64,000 nt of DNA from Malania oleifera (GCF_029873635.1 NC_080423.1:100006991-100070990), one strand, 5' to 3'; positions 52,201 through 63,958 are shown, counted from the first letter of the stretch. The notes: generated by a model not told the origin, from the sequence alone. Numbers and translations: made by a program.

Positions 52201-53788
52201 CCCACTCGGGCGATGCAGCGAGACCATCGCGTTGATGTCGTATGCAGTTTTATACTATTTCACACAGGTTTTTTTTTTTTTTTTTGTATATACCTATTCT
52301 GATGCAACGATGCATTTCCAGGATTGATCCAGGGCCGTCCGATCCGAGCGTATTGACGATGGGCGATCATCACAGGGCTAGCCGAGCGTGGACTGATGGG
52401 CATGCGGAGCCCCTGTGCTGCCGAGGGGGCACGCAGTTTGCCGAGCGTTGGTTAAAGGCAAACCCCCGCATTGTCCAGCTGATACGTGATGCGGGGTTTT
52501 ATGGCATTTATCGGATTGCTCATATCCAGCTTGATTGGCATCTTGTCACATCATTGGTGGAGCGATGGAGACCCGAGACGCACACGTTCCACCTACCTCA
52601 TGGCGAGGCCACCGTCACATTACAGGACGTAGCTATTTTGTTCGGGTTGCCGATTGATGGGCGAGCTGTCACTGGTCGCACTGCCGGACCAGTGGAGGGA
52701 CCTACAGACCGTCAGGGTCGACTCGCACTGCGTACTATGTGCGAGCGTTTGTTAGGTGTCGTTCCGCCTGACAGCGAGTTGGTTGGTGCACGCATCCGTA
52801 TGCGGTTCCTTGAGGGGGATGCATTTCGTGAGCTCCTGGCACATGCAGATGTTCAGACGATAGCATGCCACGCACGAGCCCACTTGTTGCGTTTGATTTG
52901 TGGGGTGATCTTCTCGGATGTTTTTGGCAATTATGCGCATCTGATGTTCCTTCCACTCCTTGAGGACTTCAGAGCGTGTCACTCGTACAGTTGGGGGTCC
53001 GCCACTTTGGCGTGGTTGTACAGGGAGATGTGTCGCGCCGCGCACCACTCGAAGACACAAATTGCGGGCCCCCTTCGTTTACTCCAGGTTTGGGCTTGGG
53101 AGAGATTTCCTTCATTCGCGCCTACGCGGCGAGGTTTCCTATAGATTGAGAGGGGTCAGGATGGTCGTCCGATTGATCCTCTCCCACTCGTATATTGGTT
53201 AGTACAAATTTTATCTAACCCTTCTCATTCACTCAATAACTATTACGAATACTAATTCGTAATATGTAGTAGTCTTCCATTTGGGAACTTACGTTTCATC
53301 TTATAAAGATGGAGGGACGACTTGAGGGCATCGATGGTTGCGCTTCACACATTGCCCTGGTACAGGTTCGAGTTGGACATGCACCGGGAGCATGAGGTAT
53401 AAATCAATTAAAGTATAGCACATGATATTATTTCTTTCTTTCTTTCAGTTGTGTATAGTTCCGATATTATTTTTGTTTTGTCTAACTGCAGTTTATATGG
53501 ATGCCCTACACGGATGAGATTTTAGCCGACATGCCGCCTGCCTATGCAGACGGGAGGGACCTGTGGGTAGCGCGAGTGCCACTCATATGCTTTCATATTA
53601 TTGAATGGTATCTCCCCGATTGAGTCATGCGACAGTTCGGGTTTCGACAGGTCATTCCCGCCCCATTTATGACTTCGGGGGTAGATATTGTTGGGGACGA
53701 TCTCCACGGCATGGATGGGCGCGGTCAAGGGGTCACAGACTGGTCGAGGATGCACGCGATATTCGTCACTACGTGGGAGCATCGGCGA
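49269..53788. repeat. Direct repeat unit 2 (4.52 kb)
   Basis: It starts with the same 20 bases as unit 1, with no spacer. The part up to about 51330 is also frame-broken and noisy. From there on, the MURA and PMD frames are long and coherent, and the sequence continues past the end of unit 1 into the rest of the PMD gene. Confidence 0.9.
49900..52235 (+). pseudogene. MURA-type transposase of the MULE (unit 2)
   Basis: The N-terminal half is readable only in pieces because of frame breaks before about 51330. There are MULE transposase signatures near 51048-51090 (IDG-HLYGKYKG) and 51170-51260 (LDTWNWFLCCLRSI, then D-RHPG). The C-terminal half is one frame: HVVSNFSTKVHSVNLKRMAE, LVECFNAVLKGARSL, a SWIM finger (CSCGKWQALHFPCSHLLAAC, about 51856-51915) and a CCHC knuckle (CSICHQEGHNRTRC, about 52149-52190). 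In-frame TGA at about 51678 and TAG at about 52026 interrupt it; both are one C-to-T or G-to-A step from likely CGA and TGG codons. Some N-terminal frame breaks may be sequencing error. Confidence 0.85.
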
Positions 53789-54601
53789 GACTACATCGTA
53801 CGAGGGGTGGCGGAGCACAGTCCGATGCGTCTAGATGACCCATACTTCACTTGGTATAGGTCTATCACACGCCGCTTCGTCGACAGGACCGCAGCTGTAT
53901 ATTTGAGCCTCGTAAGAAGATTAATGCCAGAACTCATTTTATTATATATACGTTCCGATTTGAATGCGTTAATAATATATGTTCATATCCTGCAGGCTGA
54001 CATAGTCATTGAGGCAGACCAAATCTCGTCGAATCCTGCGATCCACCAATTGATGAGTGCTGCACTAGACCTCGTCCACGAGGACGATCGACAGATCTCA
54101 GAACGAGGAGGTCGACCTGATGTACCAACACGAGAAGGTCAACCAGCTCCAATACAAGGAGGAGGACATGCCTCCTCTAGTCGTCCAGGGACTCCCATGT
54201 CCTCCCCACCAGTCGTACAGGCCGAGTACTTATTCGGCCCGTCAGCGCCTTATGCACCTTCCACTGCAGCTCATATTGCCGGACTATCGAGCAGACCGAC
54301 TGATGCCGCATCCGACTCTGCTGCTACCCCATCCATGTCATTTTTATTAGACGATCTTTTCGATGGGGTGGGGGTCGATGCACCCCCTATGCCGCCTCGT
54401 TCTCTTCCCGAGACATCGTATCATTTCTCACCGCGTGCGCTCCACATGGCTGATGATGATGATGCAGCACCTCTTGGTGGAGAGGATTCACATCCAGCAC
54501 GACAGGACAGAACACCTGATGATGCTGACGAGCAGGGAGAGGGTAGACGCAGATGGCAGCCATCACGACCCCGGAGACGACCTCGCTGCGGCACGGAGTA
54601 G
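52302..54601 (+). pseudogene. Plant mobile domain (PMD, MAIN-like) gene carried by the MULE
   Basis: Exon 1 (52302 or 52359 to about 53135-53200) encodes GFYGIYRIAHIQLDWHLVTS, LVERWRPETHTFHLPHGEAT, VTLQDVAILFGLPIDGRAVT and LRLICGVIFSDVFGNYAHLM, the PMD fold also found in MAIN/MAIL1 and PP7-long-form proteins. Likely exon 2 is 53309-53396 (WYRFELDMHREHE), exon 3 53492-53911 (LICFHIIEWYLPD, then MRQFGFRQVIPAPF, WSRMHAIFVTTWEHRRDY, DDPYFTWYRSITRRFVDR) and exon 4 53996-54601 (ADIVIEADQIS and a Pro/Ser/Asp-rich tail). One TGA at about 53618 sits where the family has Arg. The exon 1 donor is uncertain. The 84-bp third intron is a multiple of three and open. In MULEs the PMD protein is a passenger of unknown role; its host relatives act in silencing and meristem maintenance. 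Confidence 0.8.
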
Positions 54602-56399
54602 TTTAGCATTATTTTAATTGCATTTTATTTGTATGTATATCAATGATTGTTTTGATTTCATTTGTATATAATTGATTCTTTTTTTTATTCTTTTGTATAT
54701 ATCATTTAATAATTCGTATCTCTAAAGAATTCAATACTGTCAAATATAAAAAATGACACATAATTCGTATCGCTAAAATTTGCATGTCTAGTTAAGTTAA
54801 TTCCTTAAATTGAATTGTCTTTTACTGCAAAATTCGTGTCGCTAAAATTTGTATGTCTGCATGCATTTACGTGCGTCGTCAGATCCAAACGTGTTTCAGT
54901 ACTCTAAACATTTACACGTTAACCTGCCCTCACCGCCATATACTACATGCACCGAAAATCTTAGGGAGCACTTAATATATGTTCTCTCCATTAAACTCCT
55001 AGTTAATTTGTCTTAAAGTATATTAATTAATTACGTATATTAATTTTAATAAAAAAATATTATTGATTAAGTGATATATTAATTTTGAGAGTATGTATAT
55101 CCTTAATTAAAGTTTATTTCATGATTTCTCTAAACTTATACTTTAATTGACTATCCAAATTTAAAGTTCAAACTTCATGTAGTTACAACATGTAAGAATC
55201 GTTAATTTTGCATTTGAATTTAAATTTGTATAATTAGAAAAAGTTTAGTATGGTTTTCTCTACATTCATGAAAATAATATTTTAAGAAATTAAATATATA
55301 TAAAATAAAAATATATTTTAAATTTTTTATATAAATTTAGAAAATAAAAAATTAATTTGATATTTTTACAATTATTTGAAAAATTAAAAATATTTGTTTC
55401 CACACGCAAATAATGTTACATCTTTTTTTTTATCTTTTAATTTTATATAAATAATATTGTACTTTCATTTTTACACACATGCGTCAAGGCGAGAGAGGTC
55501 CAATTTTTGAACTTGAAAGAAAATAATAATAAATCTCGTTCTCATGAAATATCCCTGCCTTCTTCCTCCTTTCTCACAGTGCAGGTTATTATTAACTTGA
55601 AGCGCAACCTGGCAAATTGAACTATATATTCTGTGTTTTGAATATTTCATATATTTTAATTTAGCGATAGACATGCCTTTTGTCAAAGGAATTGTAGAGA
55701 TAATTATTATTTTTGTTTTTTAATTAGACTCAATTTTTTAAAAATTTAATTATTTTAATATGAATGGGTGACTAAGACAAAAAAGCATTCTAATAATAAT
55801 TCAATTTGATTCAAATCCTACTTTCAAACACCAAAAGGATGGGTCAAAATAATTGATTTAGTATGCGGATAGTCAAAATATAATAAAAAAGAGTAAAAAC
55901 AAAAAAATTAAGACGTACGAAGAGGTATTGATGCTGCTATTATCTTTCATACACTCCTTAGAGAGACTATATGCATGTAATATAATATTTATAATTACAT
56001 ATGTAAAAAAAATTTTGTTCGGTCTCTAATCCACTCATTTTAAAATATCATTTTATTAAGGACAAATTTTGTTATTCCACATGCATTTAATAGTTAACTG
56101 ACAAAATAATCATTTCGTCAATAAAATTCAATTATAAGAAATTTTGTAGTAATTTTTGTAAATTCAGGGGTTAGAATCATATTTTGAAATTTTTTTTTGG
56201 ATTTTATCCAAATTTTTATGACAAAATACTTATTTATAATCAATAATTTCTTTTATGTAAATTTTTTTAAAAAAATTATATATTTACAATTTAAAAATTA
56301 AAATTTAAGTTTAAATTATATTTTTAAGGAAAAGTTATGATTAAATTTATTAAAAGGGAATGTTTATTATTTAAATTTAAATTTGCAAAAAAGGGGAGT
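54602..56399 (+). other. MULE 3' internal region
   Basis: The PMD 3' UTR probably ends within 200-300 bases (T-rich, 'tgtatatcaatgattgtttt'). Then AT-rich DNA without a supported gene runs to the right TIR. The minus-strand frame at 55471-55686 is not supported. Confidence 0.4.
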
Positions 56400-56671
56400 A
56401 AATAGAGCCAGAAATCTTGCAGGACTAACCTACGAGATTTTCCCACTGTCACGTGTCACCACCGTGTTCGTCTGAGTCTTTAAATCTCGCAGCATGAAGC
56501 TGCAAGATTTTCTCTGCACTCTGCCACGCATCAGCTTCTCATTGGCATCGCTTTTAAATCTCGCAGCATGAAGTTGCGAGATTACGTGAGCATTATTTTG
56601 GAAAAAAATTTCCCAATCAGAGTGTTATTTTATATTTTATTTGTTTTTAATTATAAAACGGGAAAAAACTC
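56400..56671 (-). repeat. Right terminal inverted repeat of the MULE, with three hairpins
   Basis: The complement of the left TIR, ending cgggaaaaaactc. Hairpins with arms aaatctcgcagc / gctgcgagattt lie at about 56413-56441, 56483-56511 and 56552-56582. It is about 100 bases shorter than the left TIR, having one hairpin-spacer unit fewer. Confidence 0.85.
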
Positions 56672-56681
56672 CGGAAAAGAT

Positions 56682-57629
56682 CCTGGGAAAATTTTCTTTA
56701 TTTCAATTTCCTTTCTGTTGCCTAAAAAAAACTTTTTGCTCTGCCCTCCGTTTCACCGTTGATGGTTCTTCAGCTCCCAGTTCTTGAAAATTATTAAATA
56801 TATAGATATATACATAAAACTTAATACTATTTTATTTTATATTCTCCTCAAGTTTGGGAAAAGACATAATTTGTTTGAGGCTTCAAAAATTTTCGAAATA
56901 AAAAGATAATTTAGGTGACTAAAAATAATCATTTGCCACCATTTTCAAAGGCAACAAACATGAAAAAACTTGAATTTTTTATTACATCATTTTATTTGAA
57001 ATAACTATTACTGGTGTTCAATGTGAATGTATATTTGTTTAGAAAAATATTTTTTTATTCATATTTTTGCCCCCACTGAGAAATAATTCTGAGCCTGCCG
57101 CTACATTCTATGCTAACCGGTAGCTTAAAATTTGAAATTTGAATTTAGGTTAAATGTAGCATACACATACATTGTCAAATTCACATATTCAATTAAGTTC
57201 AAAACTTTGAAACTCAAACTCCCAAACTGCAATCTATCTAAATTCCACATATATTAAGAATGCTATATATTTAAATGGTAATTAATTAACCCGGCCATCT
57301 AAGTTAATATAATTCAACATATACAATGGACAGGGCGGCTTGCACTCTTTCCAAGTTTAGTACTGTACCATAGTATCCAAAGCGACATGATGGTGACTGA
57401 AGTCCCAAAATTATCAAATATATATATACAATTATAAAAATGGTGACAAATATAAGGATGGCCGTGCATGCATGCTGCACATTCTGGAATGTGTTCAGTT
57501 AAATTAAAGCATTAATGCGTAGCTAGTAAGAATTTTAAATCACCATTATTATTAAATTCAGCTAAAAATGTTAATTAATTTTGTGATGAGATGTACAGAA
57601 CCTACAGATGTCCCCATTGCAAAAAAATG
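56682..57629. other. Flank right of the MULE, AT-rich
   Basis: The first 90 bases ('tttgctctgccctccgtttc') continue the sequence interrupted by the MULE and match 59985-60020. The remainder is AT-rich with no gene seen. Confidence 0.45.
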
Positions 57630-58030
57630 ACAGGTGAAAAATGATCGAGATCCCTGCCTGAGAACAATTCAAAAGTGGAAAATGATGGAATGCACAAAAT
57701 CAAAATTAATTATATCTGAAGTAAAAAAAAAAAATCGAAAGAAAATAAATTTCCCAGACTACATAATTCAATATGTAGGATTAAAGCAAGCATGCAGATT
57801 CTCCTGCAGTCCAACTGGTAATTAGATAATGAAGTCATGCAATGCATGGCAGAAACTTAATTGGATGGGGATATGTTAGACGTATGAGGAAAGGGAACCA
57901 TATTGCCAAGGCGCTTACTATATATGAATACAACGAAAACAACACATTCACAGGCATTCTCAACACGTCACGTTCATACAATTAATCCATCTACAGTCTC
58001 AGCGGAGAGAGAGAGAGAGAGAGAGAGGTT
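57630..58030 (+). promoter_or_regulatory. Promoter-like segment, duplicated at 60950-61930
   Basis: 'gatggaatgcacaaaatcaa' near 57685, 'gaggaaagggaaccatattg' near 57887, and a TATA-like ctatatatgaatac at about 57918-57931, followed by 'caacgaaaacaacacattca' and a (GA)n leader (58005-58027). All of these recur in the same order at 60956, 61083 and 61825, the second copy being split by a TRIM. The spacing suggests a transcription start near 57950. Confidence 0.5.
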
Positions 58031-58187
58031 GATGCAGCGACTCCTGCATGAATTAATTAGCCTCTGTACGTATACAGATATACACACACACACACACACA
58101 CACAAAAACGGGTGGGCAGCTAGTGAGTAAGCAGTAGTGTAATTGAAGTACGTTGTAGGCTTGCAGCAATTAGCTGAACTATTAGTG

Positions 58188-58625
58188 ATGGCAGGAGCAG
58201 CAGCAAACATGGCAGCGAGGGTTGTGAGCAATTCCAGCTTGGGGCTGGATCGAGTGGTGAAGATAGCAGTGCCTTGCTTCGAAGCTCTGGTGAACTAGAA
58301 GCATGAAATCAAAGACATCACTATGGTGGTGGCCACCGATTCCTGCCCCCAGACTGATCTGAAACCTATCGAGACTCTCTGCCGGGAGCTGGACTACTAC
58401 TTCGAGGGCATTTACAGGGAAATGATCTCGCCCGCCGACGACCATACTAACATTAATGCCGGCCCTTCTTCCACTACTACTGTTGCGTCTGCCCCCGCCG
58501 GCACCTCCTCCATGAGAAGACCAACGAAAGGTAGTGCCGCGCGCCGGCCGCATGCATGCATGCATTTGATCAATCAGTCAATGCCGGCCGCGCGCCGGCC
58601 GCACGTCGTAAATAATGTTGTCTAA
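58188..58625 (+). pseudogene. Unrecognised gene fragment with an in-frame TAG
   Basis: The ATG at 58188 lies downstream of the TATA-like box and (GA)n/(CA)n leader. The frame reads MAGAAANMAARVVSNSSLGL, DRVVKIAVPCFEALVN, a TAG at 58296-58298, then KHEIKDITMVVATDSCPQTD, LKPIETLCRELDYYFEGIYR and a Ser/Thr/Ala/Pro-rich stretch. A donor-like cgaaag|gtagtg at about 58530 would end the exon. The GC content and amino-acid pattern look coding, in contrast to the flanks, but I do not recognise the family. It may be a recently broken gene, or a real first exon whose TAG is a sequencing error. Confidence 0.45.
58531..58610. repeat. GC-palindrome pair
   Basis: The direct repeat 'gcgcgccggccgca' occurs at about 58539-58552 and 58590-58603, with (catg)n between. 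It is unusually GC- and CpG-rich for this window. Confidence 0.7.
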
Positions 58626-59760
58626 AGCATTAGTTTACTTTCTTAATTTCAAGCATCTGCATGCATGGCCTACCCCTCAAGTTCTCTGTCTGCATTAACG
58701 GCTGGATGATGCACGTCGCCTTTAATTATCTTCCTTCAATTCGTCCCGCGCTTGCGCCAGATGTATGGACGCACGTCTGTGATGATATGTGCTATCTTTG
58801 ATTTGGTTGTTTCAATCTGATTCTCCACCCTCTATATGCATACATACATATGTATACAATTACTTATTAGCAGCTGCAGCCATGCAGGAGATGTTAATTA
58901 ATAAGACTGGAGGGAGAGATGAGTTAAGAGGAAGAATAGGTTAAAGGTAGAGGGACATCGTTAAGAGGAAAAATTAGTTATAATTATCAGTAAGTTAATA
59001 TATATGAAGGGGGCATAATTAAATGAATAAATTAGCGGATCACTAAAAATTTGTCTCATTTTAACCCGATTCACCTTGATTCGTACCCATCCATTTAACA
59101 TTTCTATTCTAATATATGATAAGTTTATAATTGACAACACTTACTACAACAGTGGTGTGACAATCTTTGCAGCCATAGGTGTGCATTGTAGAAAACTTTA
59201 TTTATTTATTTTTATGTACAAGACATTATTTTTAAGCAGCAATTGTCCCCTATATGATACAGGCCTACATAACCAAATGAGTGCAAGCCTGTAGTACTTT
59301 TATTACTCATTTGGTTTCTAGGGCACAATCATTATGTAGGAGAAATGGGCAAGCGGTTAAGGCATTGCATTGGAACTTTTGTTTACCGAAGATTTGAATC
59401 CCTCACTTTCACTGACGTCAGGCAATATTTTCCTTCTACCAATAGCTAAATATGAAAATTCATTGCTAAACCTTTTTTTTTACTAGAAGTCAGTAAAATA
59501 GTAAAGCCCCAAACTGGGATTGGGCAAAATGGAAATCAAGGACTCTAAACATGCATGCTAGCTTTCTTAAGGATTATGACTTTGTAATTCCCTTCTGGCG
59601 CAAGCTGATAAATTATATACAGAATTCGTGCTTCTGCTTCTTAAATTATAAATATATTGAAAATAAGTTTTTCATTTTATAAGTTTGATATTAATACATA
59701 TAAGATCATATGTTTAACATGTAAAGTTGAGTGAGAGATCCATGTATAATTTGTTCCTGT
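58626..59760. other. Intergenic region
   Basis: No gene is supported. It contains (cata)n near 58838 and purine-rich DNA at 58905-58960. The frame at 59076-59294 has no features of a gene. Confidence 0.4.
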
Positions 59761-59761
59761 T

Positions 59762-60030
59762 CTAGCTGCAATGCTGCAGTAGTAGTGCACTGTGATATTT
59801 GGGGAAACAGGTAAAGCTGCTAAACCTGCTACTACTAAGATTGGAGTAACCCAAATCCGCAGAAGATACAACTAATTTGCACCCAAAAATAGAAAAAATT
59901 ATTACTAGTGAAAAAAGTTCAATAGATATCTTGAAAGTGAAATTTTTCATTATTTCAGTAATTCAATTTCTCTGCTAGTGCAAGAAGCAACCTTTTCCTC
60001 TGCCCTCTGTTTCATTGTTGAATGTGTGTT
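59762..60030 (-). other. Paralogue of the 5' flank of kinase copy A (MULE-free)
   Basis: 'cactgtgatatttggggaaacagg' type sequence, 'taagattggagtaacccaaa', 'cccaaaaatagaaaaaatt', then 'tctgccctctgtttcattgt' parallel 42110-42236 followed directly by 56690-56765. It represents the locus without the MULE, in an extra decayed copy not attached to recognisable kinase exons. Confidence 0.55.
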
Positions 60031-61100
60031 CTATGATGGAAATGCTCTGAAAGATAAACAGGGCTGTGAATGCCCCCTCCGGATCCGGCTGTTGCCTAGA
60101 ACATCCATTTGCCATCCCCAATTCCGATTCTGACTCGGAGTAGGCATGCCTTCGGACCTATTTTTGTGCTTTTGCGGCACACTTTTGTTTTTTATTTTCT
60201 TTTATTTTCCGTGTATTTTCTTATCTGCTCCACACCATGATTTTGAAAACGGTACAAGTGCTTGTAATGATCTATTCACCTTGTACTGCCTTTGGTATTA
60301 ATGAAAATTTCACGGTGTTTTTGGTTTACTTGTCTTTGGTGCTATAGTGTATTATTGCATGCATGCTATTTCTGGACTCTCTGTTTTTCCATATGCAGGT
60401 ACATTGGTTGCCATTCATTGCACCATGCAGTGCACTCTCTCATTCCCAAGTGTTGTTCTTTTTTTCCACACTTCAGTGAGGACACTGAAGCTCTGAGTTC
60501 GGGGTAACTTAAGACTCTATATTTGGATTTAGAGTTGTATCAAATTTGAAGAAGATATAAAATAAAATTATATTAAATTTTGTTTAAATTTATTCAAATT
60601 CAAATTTGAGATCTAAAATTTATGATTCCAAACGCAATTAAGGGTTGTTGCACAAACCTATTTCGCGGGTTTCTTCTTATGAGAAATTCGAAGGATTTTA
60701 TGTTGATATCTTGGACCAATCAAAGAATACAACATGTCAGTTCATCATCAAACAACACATCATCCTTTTTTTCCTTACCTTTCTCTTAGAATCTCTTCCC
60801 TAGAATCTGATTACATACAAACCCACACACAAACAAGCAATCCCTCATTACTAAGAATAAAATATCTGAATATTAATATAACCCAAAACTGGATACATTA
60901 TTGTTCAATACACCAAAATACAAATAATTCATCACGGGATTCCAAGACTAATGAAAAGATGGAATGCACAAAATGAACAATTAATTACTTTATAAGTATT
61001 AAAAAAAGTTACAAAAAACCAATCACATGCATATATAGGATATAATTCAATCAAATTAAAAGCAAAGTACGGAGATTGAGGAAAGGGAGTTATTGCAAGG
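60031..61100. other. Intergenic region with one MITE and the left part of a duplicated promoter
   Basis: An AT-rich palindromic MITE lies at about 60510-60640 ('atatttggatttagag' / 'aaattcaaatttgagatcta'). From about 60950 the sequence parallels 57680-57900. The frames at 60292-60507 and 60734-60976 are not supported. Confidence 0.45.
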
Positions 61101-61816
61101 TGTAATGCTCCTAGACTCAATTCCGATGAAAGATTATATGCCAAATAGATTATCCGCTTTAGCGTACAGATCTCACGAATTTATCCTATTAAAGGCACCT
61201 CACATAGTTGGAGTCTAAACCATTCTTCTAAGCCCACAATCTATTTAATACACATCCAACGTGGGATCGTGACAGACTCTTCCATTTGATATCTCACACC
61301 CTTGTCAAAGTAGCTTACATTCTATGTGAGAGCCACCTACATGATAGTACTCTCACAATAGCTTTAATACCAAATATAACAATCTAGACCCAATTCCAAA
61401 AAAATATTATTGCTATAATCCACTAGCCTCGCGGATTTATCCTATCCAAGGCGCCCAGGAGCAGCTTTTCACAATATGGGACCCTAGGCGACTGAGATCC
61501 TTAATATTTTGTTTAATTTTTATTTTTATTTAAAATTAATTTCACCAAATACAATGATTTAATTAGGAGCCTTTAATATTTTATTTAATTTTTATTTTTA
61601 TTTAAAATTAATTTCACCAAATCGAATTCCATAAATAATATTAACATTATTATATTAAAAAAGAAATTAGGGGCCCAAAATTTTTGGGGCCCTAGGCAAG
61701 CACCTCAGTTGCCTAAATGTTGAGCCGGCCCCGAAGGCGCCTCACATAATTGAAGTTCAAATCATTCTTCTAAGCTTAAGATCTTCCCAGTACACATCCA
61801 ATGCGGAACCATAATA
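61101..61816 (-). mobile_element. TRIM-type LTR element with a nested MITE
   Basis: Target duplication caagg (61096-61100 and 61817-61821). The two LTR-like direct repeats are 61101 to about 61274 ('tgtaatgctcctagactcaa' ... 'cgtgggatcgtgaca') and about 61376-61816 ('tataacaatctagacccaat' ... 'gtacacatccaatgcgga'), the second enlarged by the MITE at 61456-61733. Between them are about 100 bases, with a decayed tRNA-Met-type primer site (complement of gctttaatacca, 61361-61372) next to the right LTR, so transcription ran right to left. No coding capacity. The paralogous segment at 57900-57925 ('tattgccaaggcgctt') has the empty site. Confidence 0.7.
61456..61733. mobile_element. hAT-type MITE with perfect 8-bp TSD
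   Basis: The target duplication aaggcgcc (61448-61455 and 61734-61741) flanks a 278-bp element with ends caggagcagc / complement cggggccggc, like the CAGGGGCGGC termini of hAT elements. Inside, 'gggaccctaggcgactgag' and the complement of 'ctcagttgcc' pair. A block of about 75 bp ('ttaatttttatttttattta' core) is tandemly duplicated (about 61503-61552 and 61578-61621). Confidence 0.8.
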
Positions 61817-62514
61817 CAAGGCGCCTATCATATACTAATACAATGAAAACAACACTCAGACATCCCAATCTCTCTCCTTCCCCTCACATCCATACAAATT
61901 ATACTAATTAGTCTAGCCGAGAGAGAAAGAGATCAAGAAGAGAAGATAGTGATCCTCTTCGTTTCAATTTTTTATTCTAAAATTTATTTTTTCTGTTTAA
62001 AAAAAATAATGATTGAAATGGAAAATTGAAGTTCCACGACCACAATAGAATCAAGTTCCAACACAATTAAAACTAAGAATCACGATGACTAGATGAATAC
62101 GGCAAGAATTTAAAATAAAAAATTAATGAAATTAACGCAACATTTAGAAGCATAAATTTCTGACCTTAAATTTGGATCTGCATGAATTTAGACAAATTTT
62201 AATAAAATTTTATATTATATCTCATCGAATCCAATACAACTCTAAATTCAAGGTCTCTGCAAACATAGGGTAAATGTTTTCATAAAATATAGTCTTAACT
62301 TCTGTCACCACTAAAATAATCAACAAGCTGAATCTAATAATTAATGATTCCACGCTTCTATTCAGTGATTACAAACTGAGAGCATATGCAGCGTTAAGTT
62401 AGAAGTAGATGCAGTGCTTTCGTTTGGCCTCCTGACATCCGGACGCCAACTTGGGGGTGTCCAAGATGTGAAATATAACTGGGCATGTTTCATTTGGAAA
62501 TGGATGAGGGAGAC
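61817..62514. other. Spacer and 3' UTR of kinase copy B
   Basis: 61822-61930 continues the duplicated promoter segment ('ctatcatatactaatacaat'), but no gene follows it. An AT-rich MITE of the 13605 type lies at about 62165-62265. The 3' UTR of copy B, transcribed leftwards, should occupy the last 100-200 bases before 62515. Confidence 0.45.

Positions 62515-63958
<1,444 letters not shown>

Larger units (their letters stand above)
42247..56671 (+). mobile_element. Mutator-like element (MULE) with MURA and a PMD gene
   Basis: The perfect 10-bp target duplication cggaaaagat (42237-42246 and 56672-56681) and long terminal inverted repeats starting gagttttttcccgttttata define a complete MULE. Gene order on the plus strand is a MURA transposase (about 49.9-52.2 kb) followed by a plant mobile domain gene (52302-54601). 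The apparent 14,425 bp includes a 5 kb direct repeat that is probably an assembly artefact; without it the element is about 9.35 kb. MULEs carrying a PMD gene are a known plant group. The element sits just upstream of kinase copy A. Confidence 0.93.

Noticed and set aside
58082-58104. (CA)n near the 58188 frame as a regulatory element
   Set aside because: Ordinary microsatellite in a leader or intron; no evidence of function.
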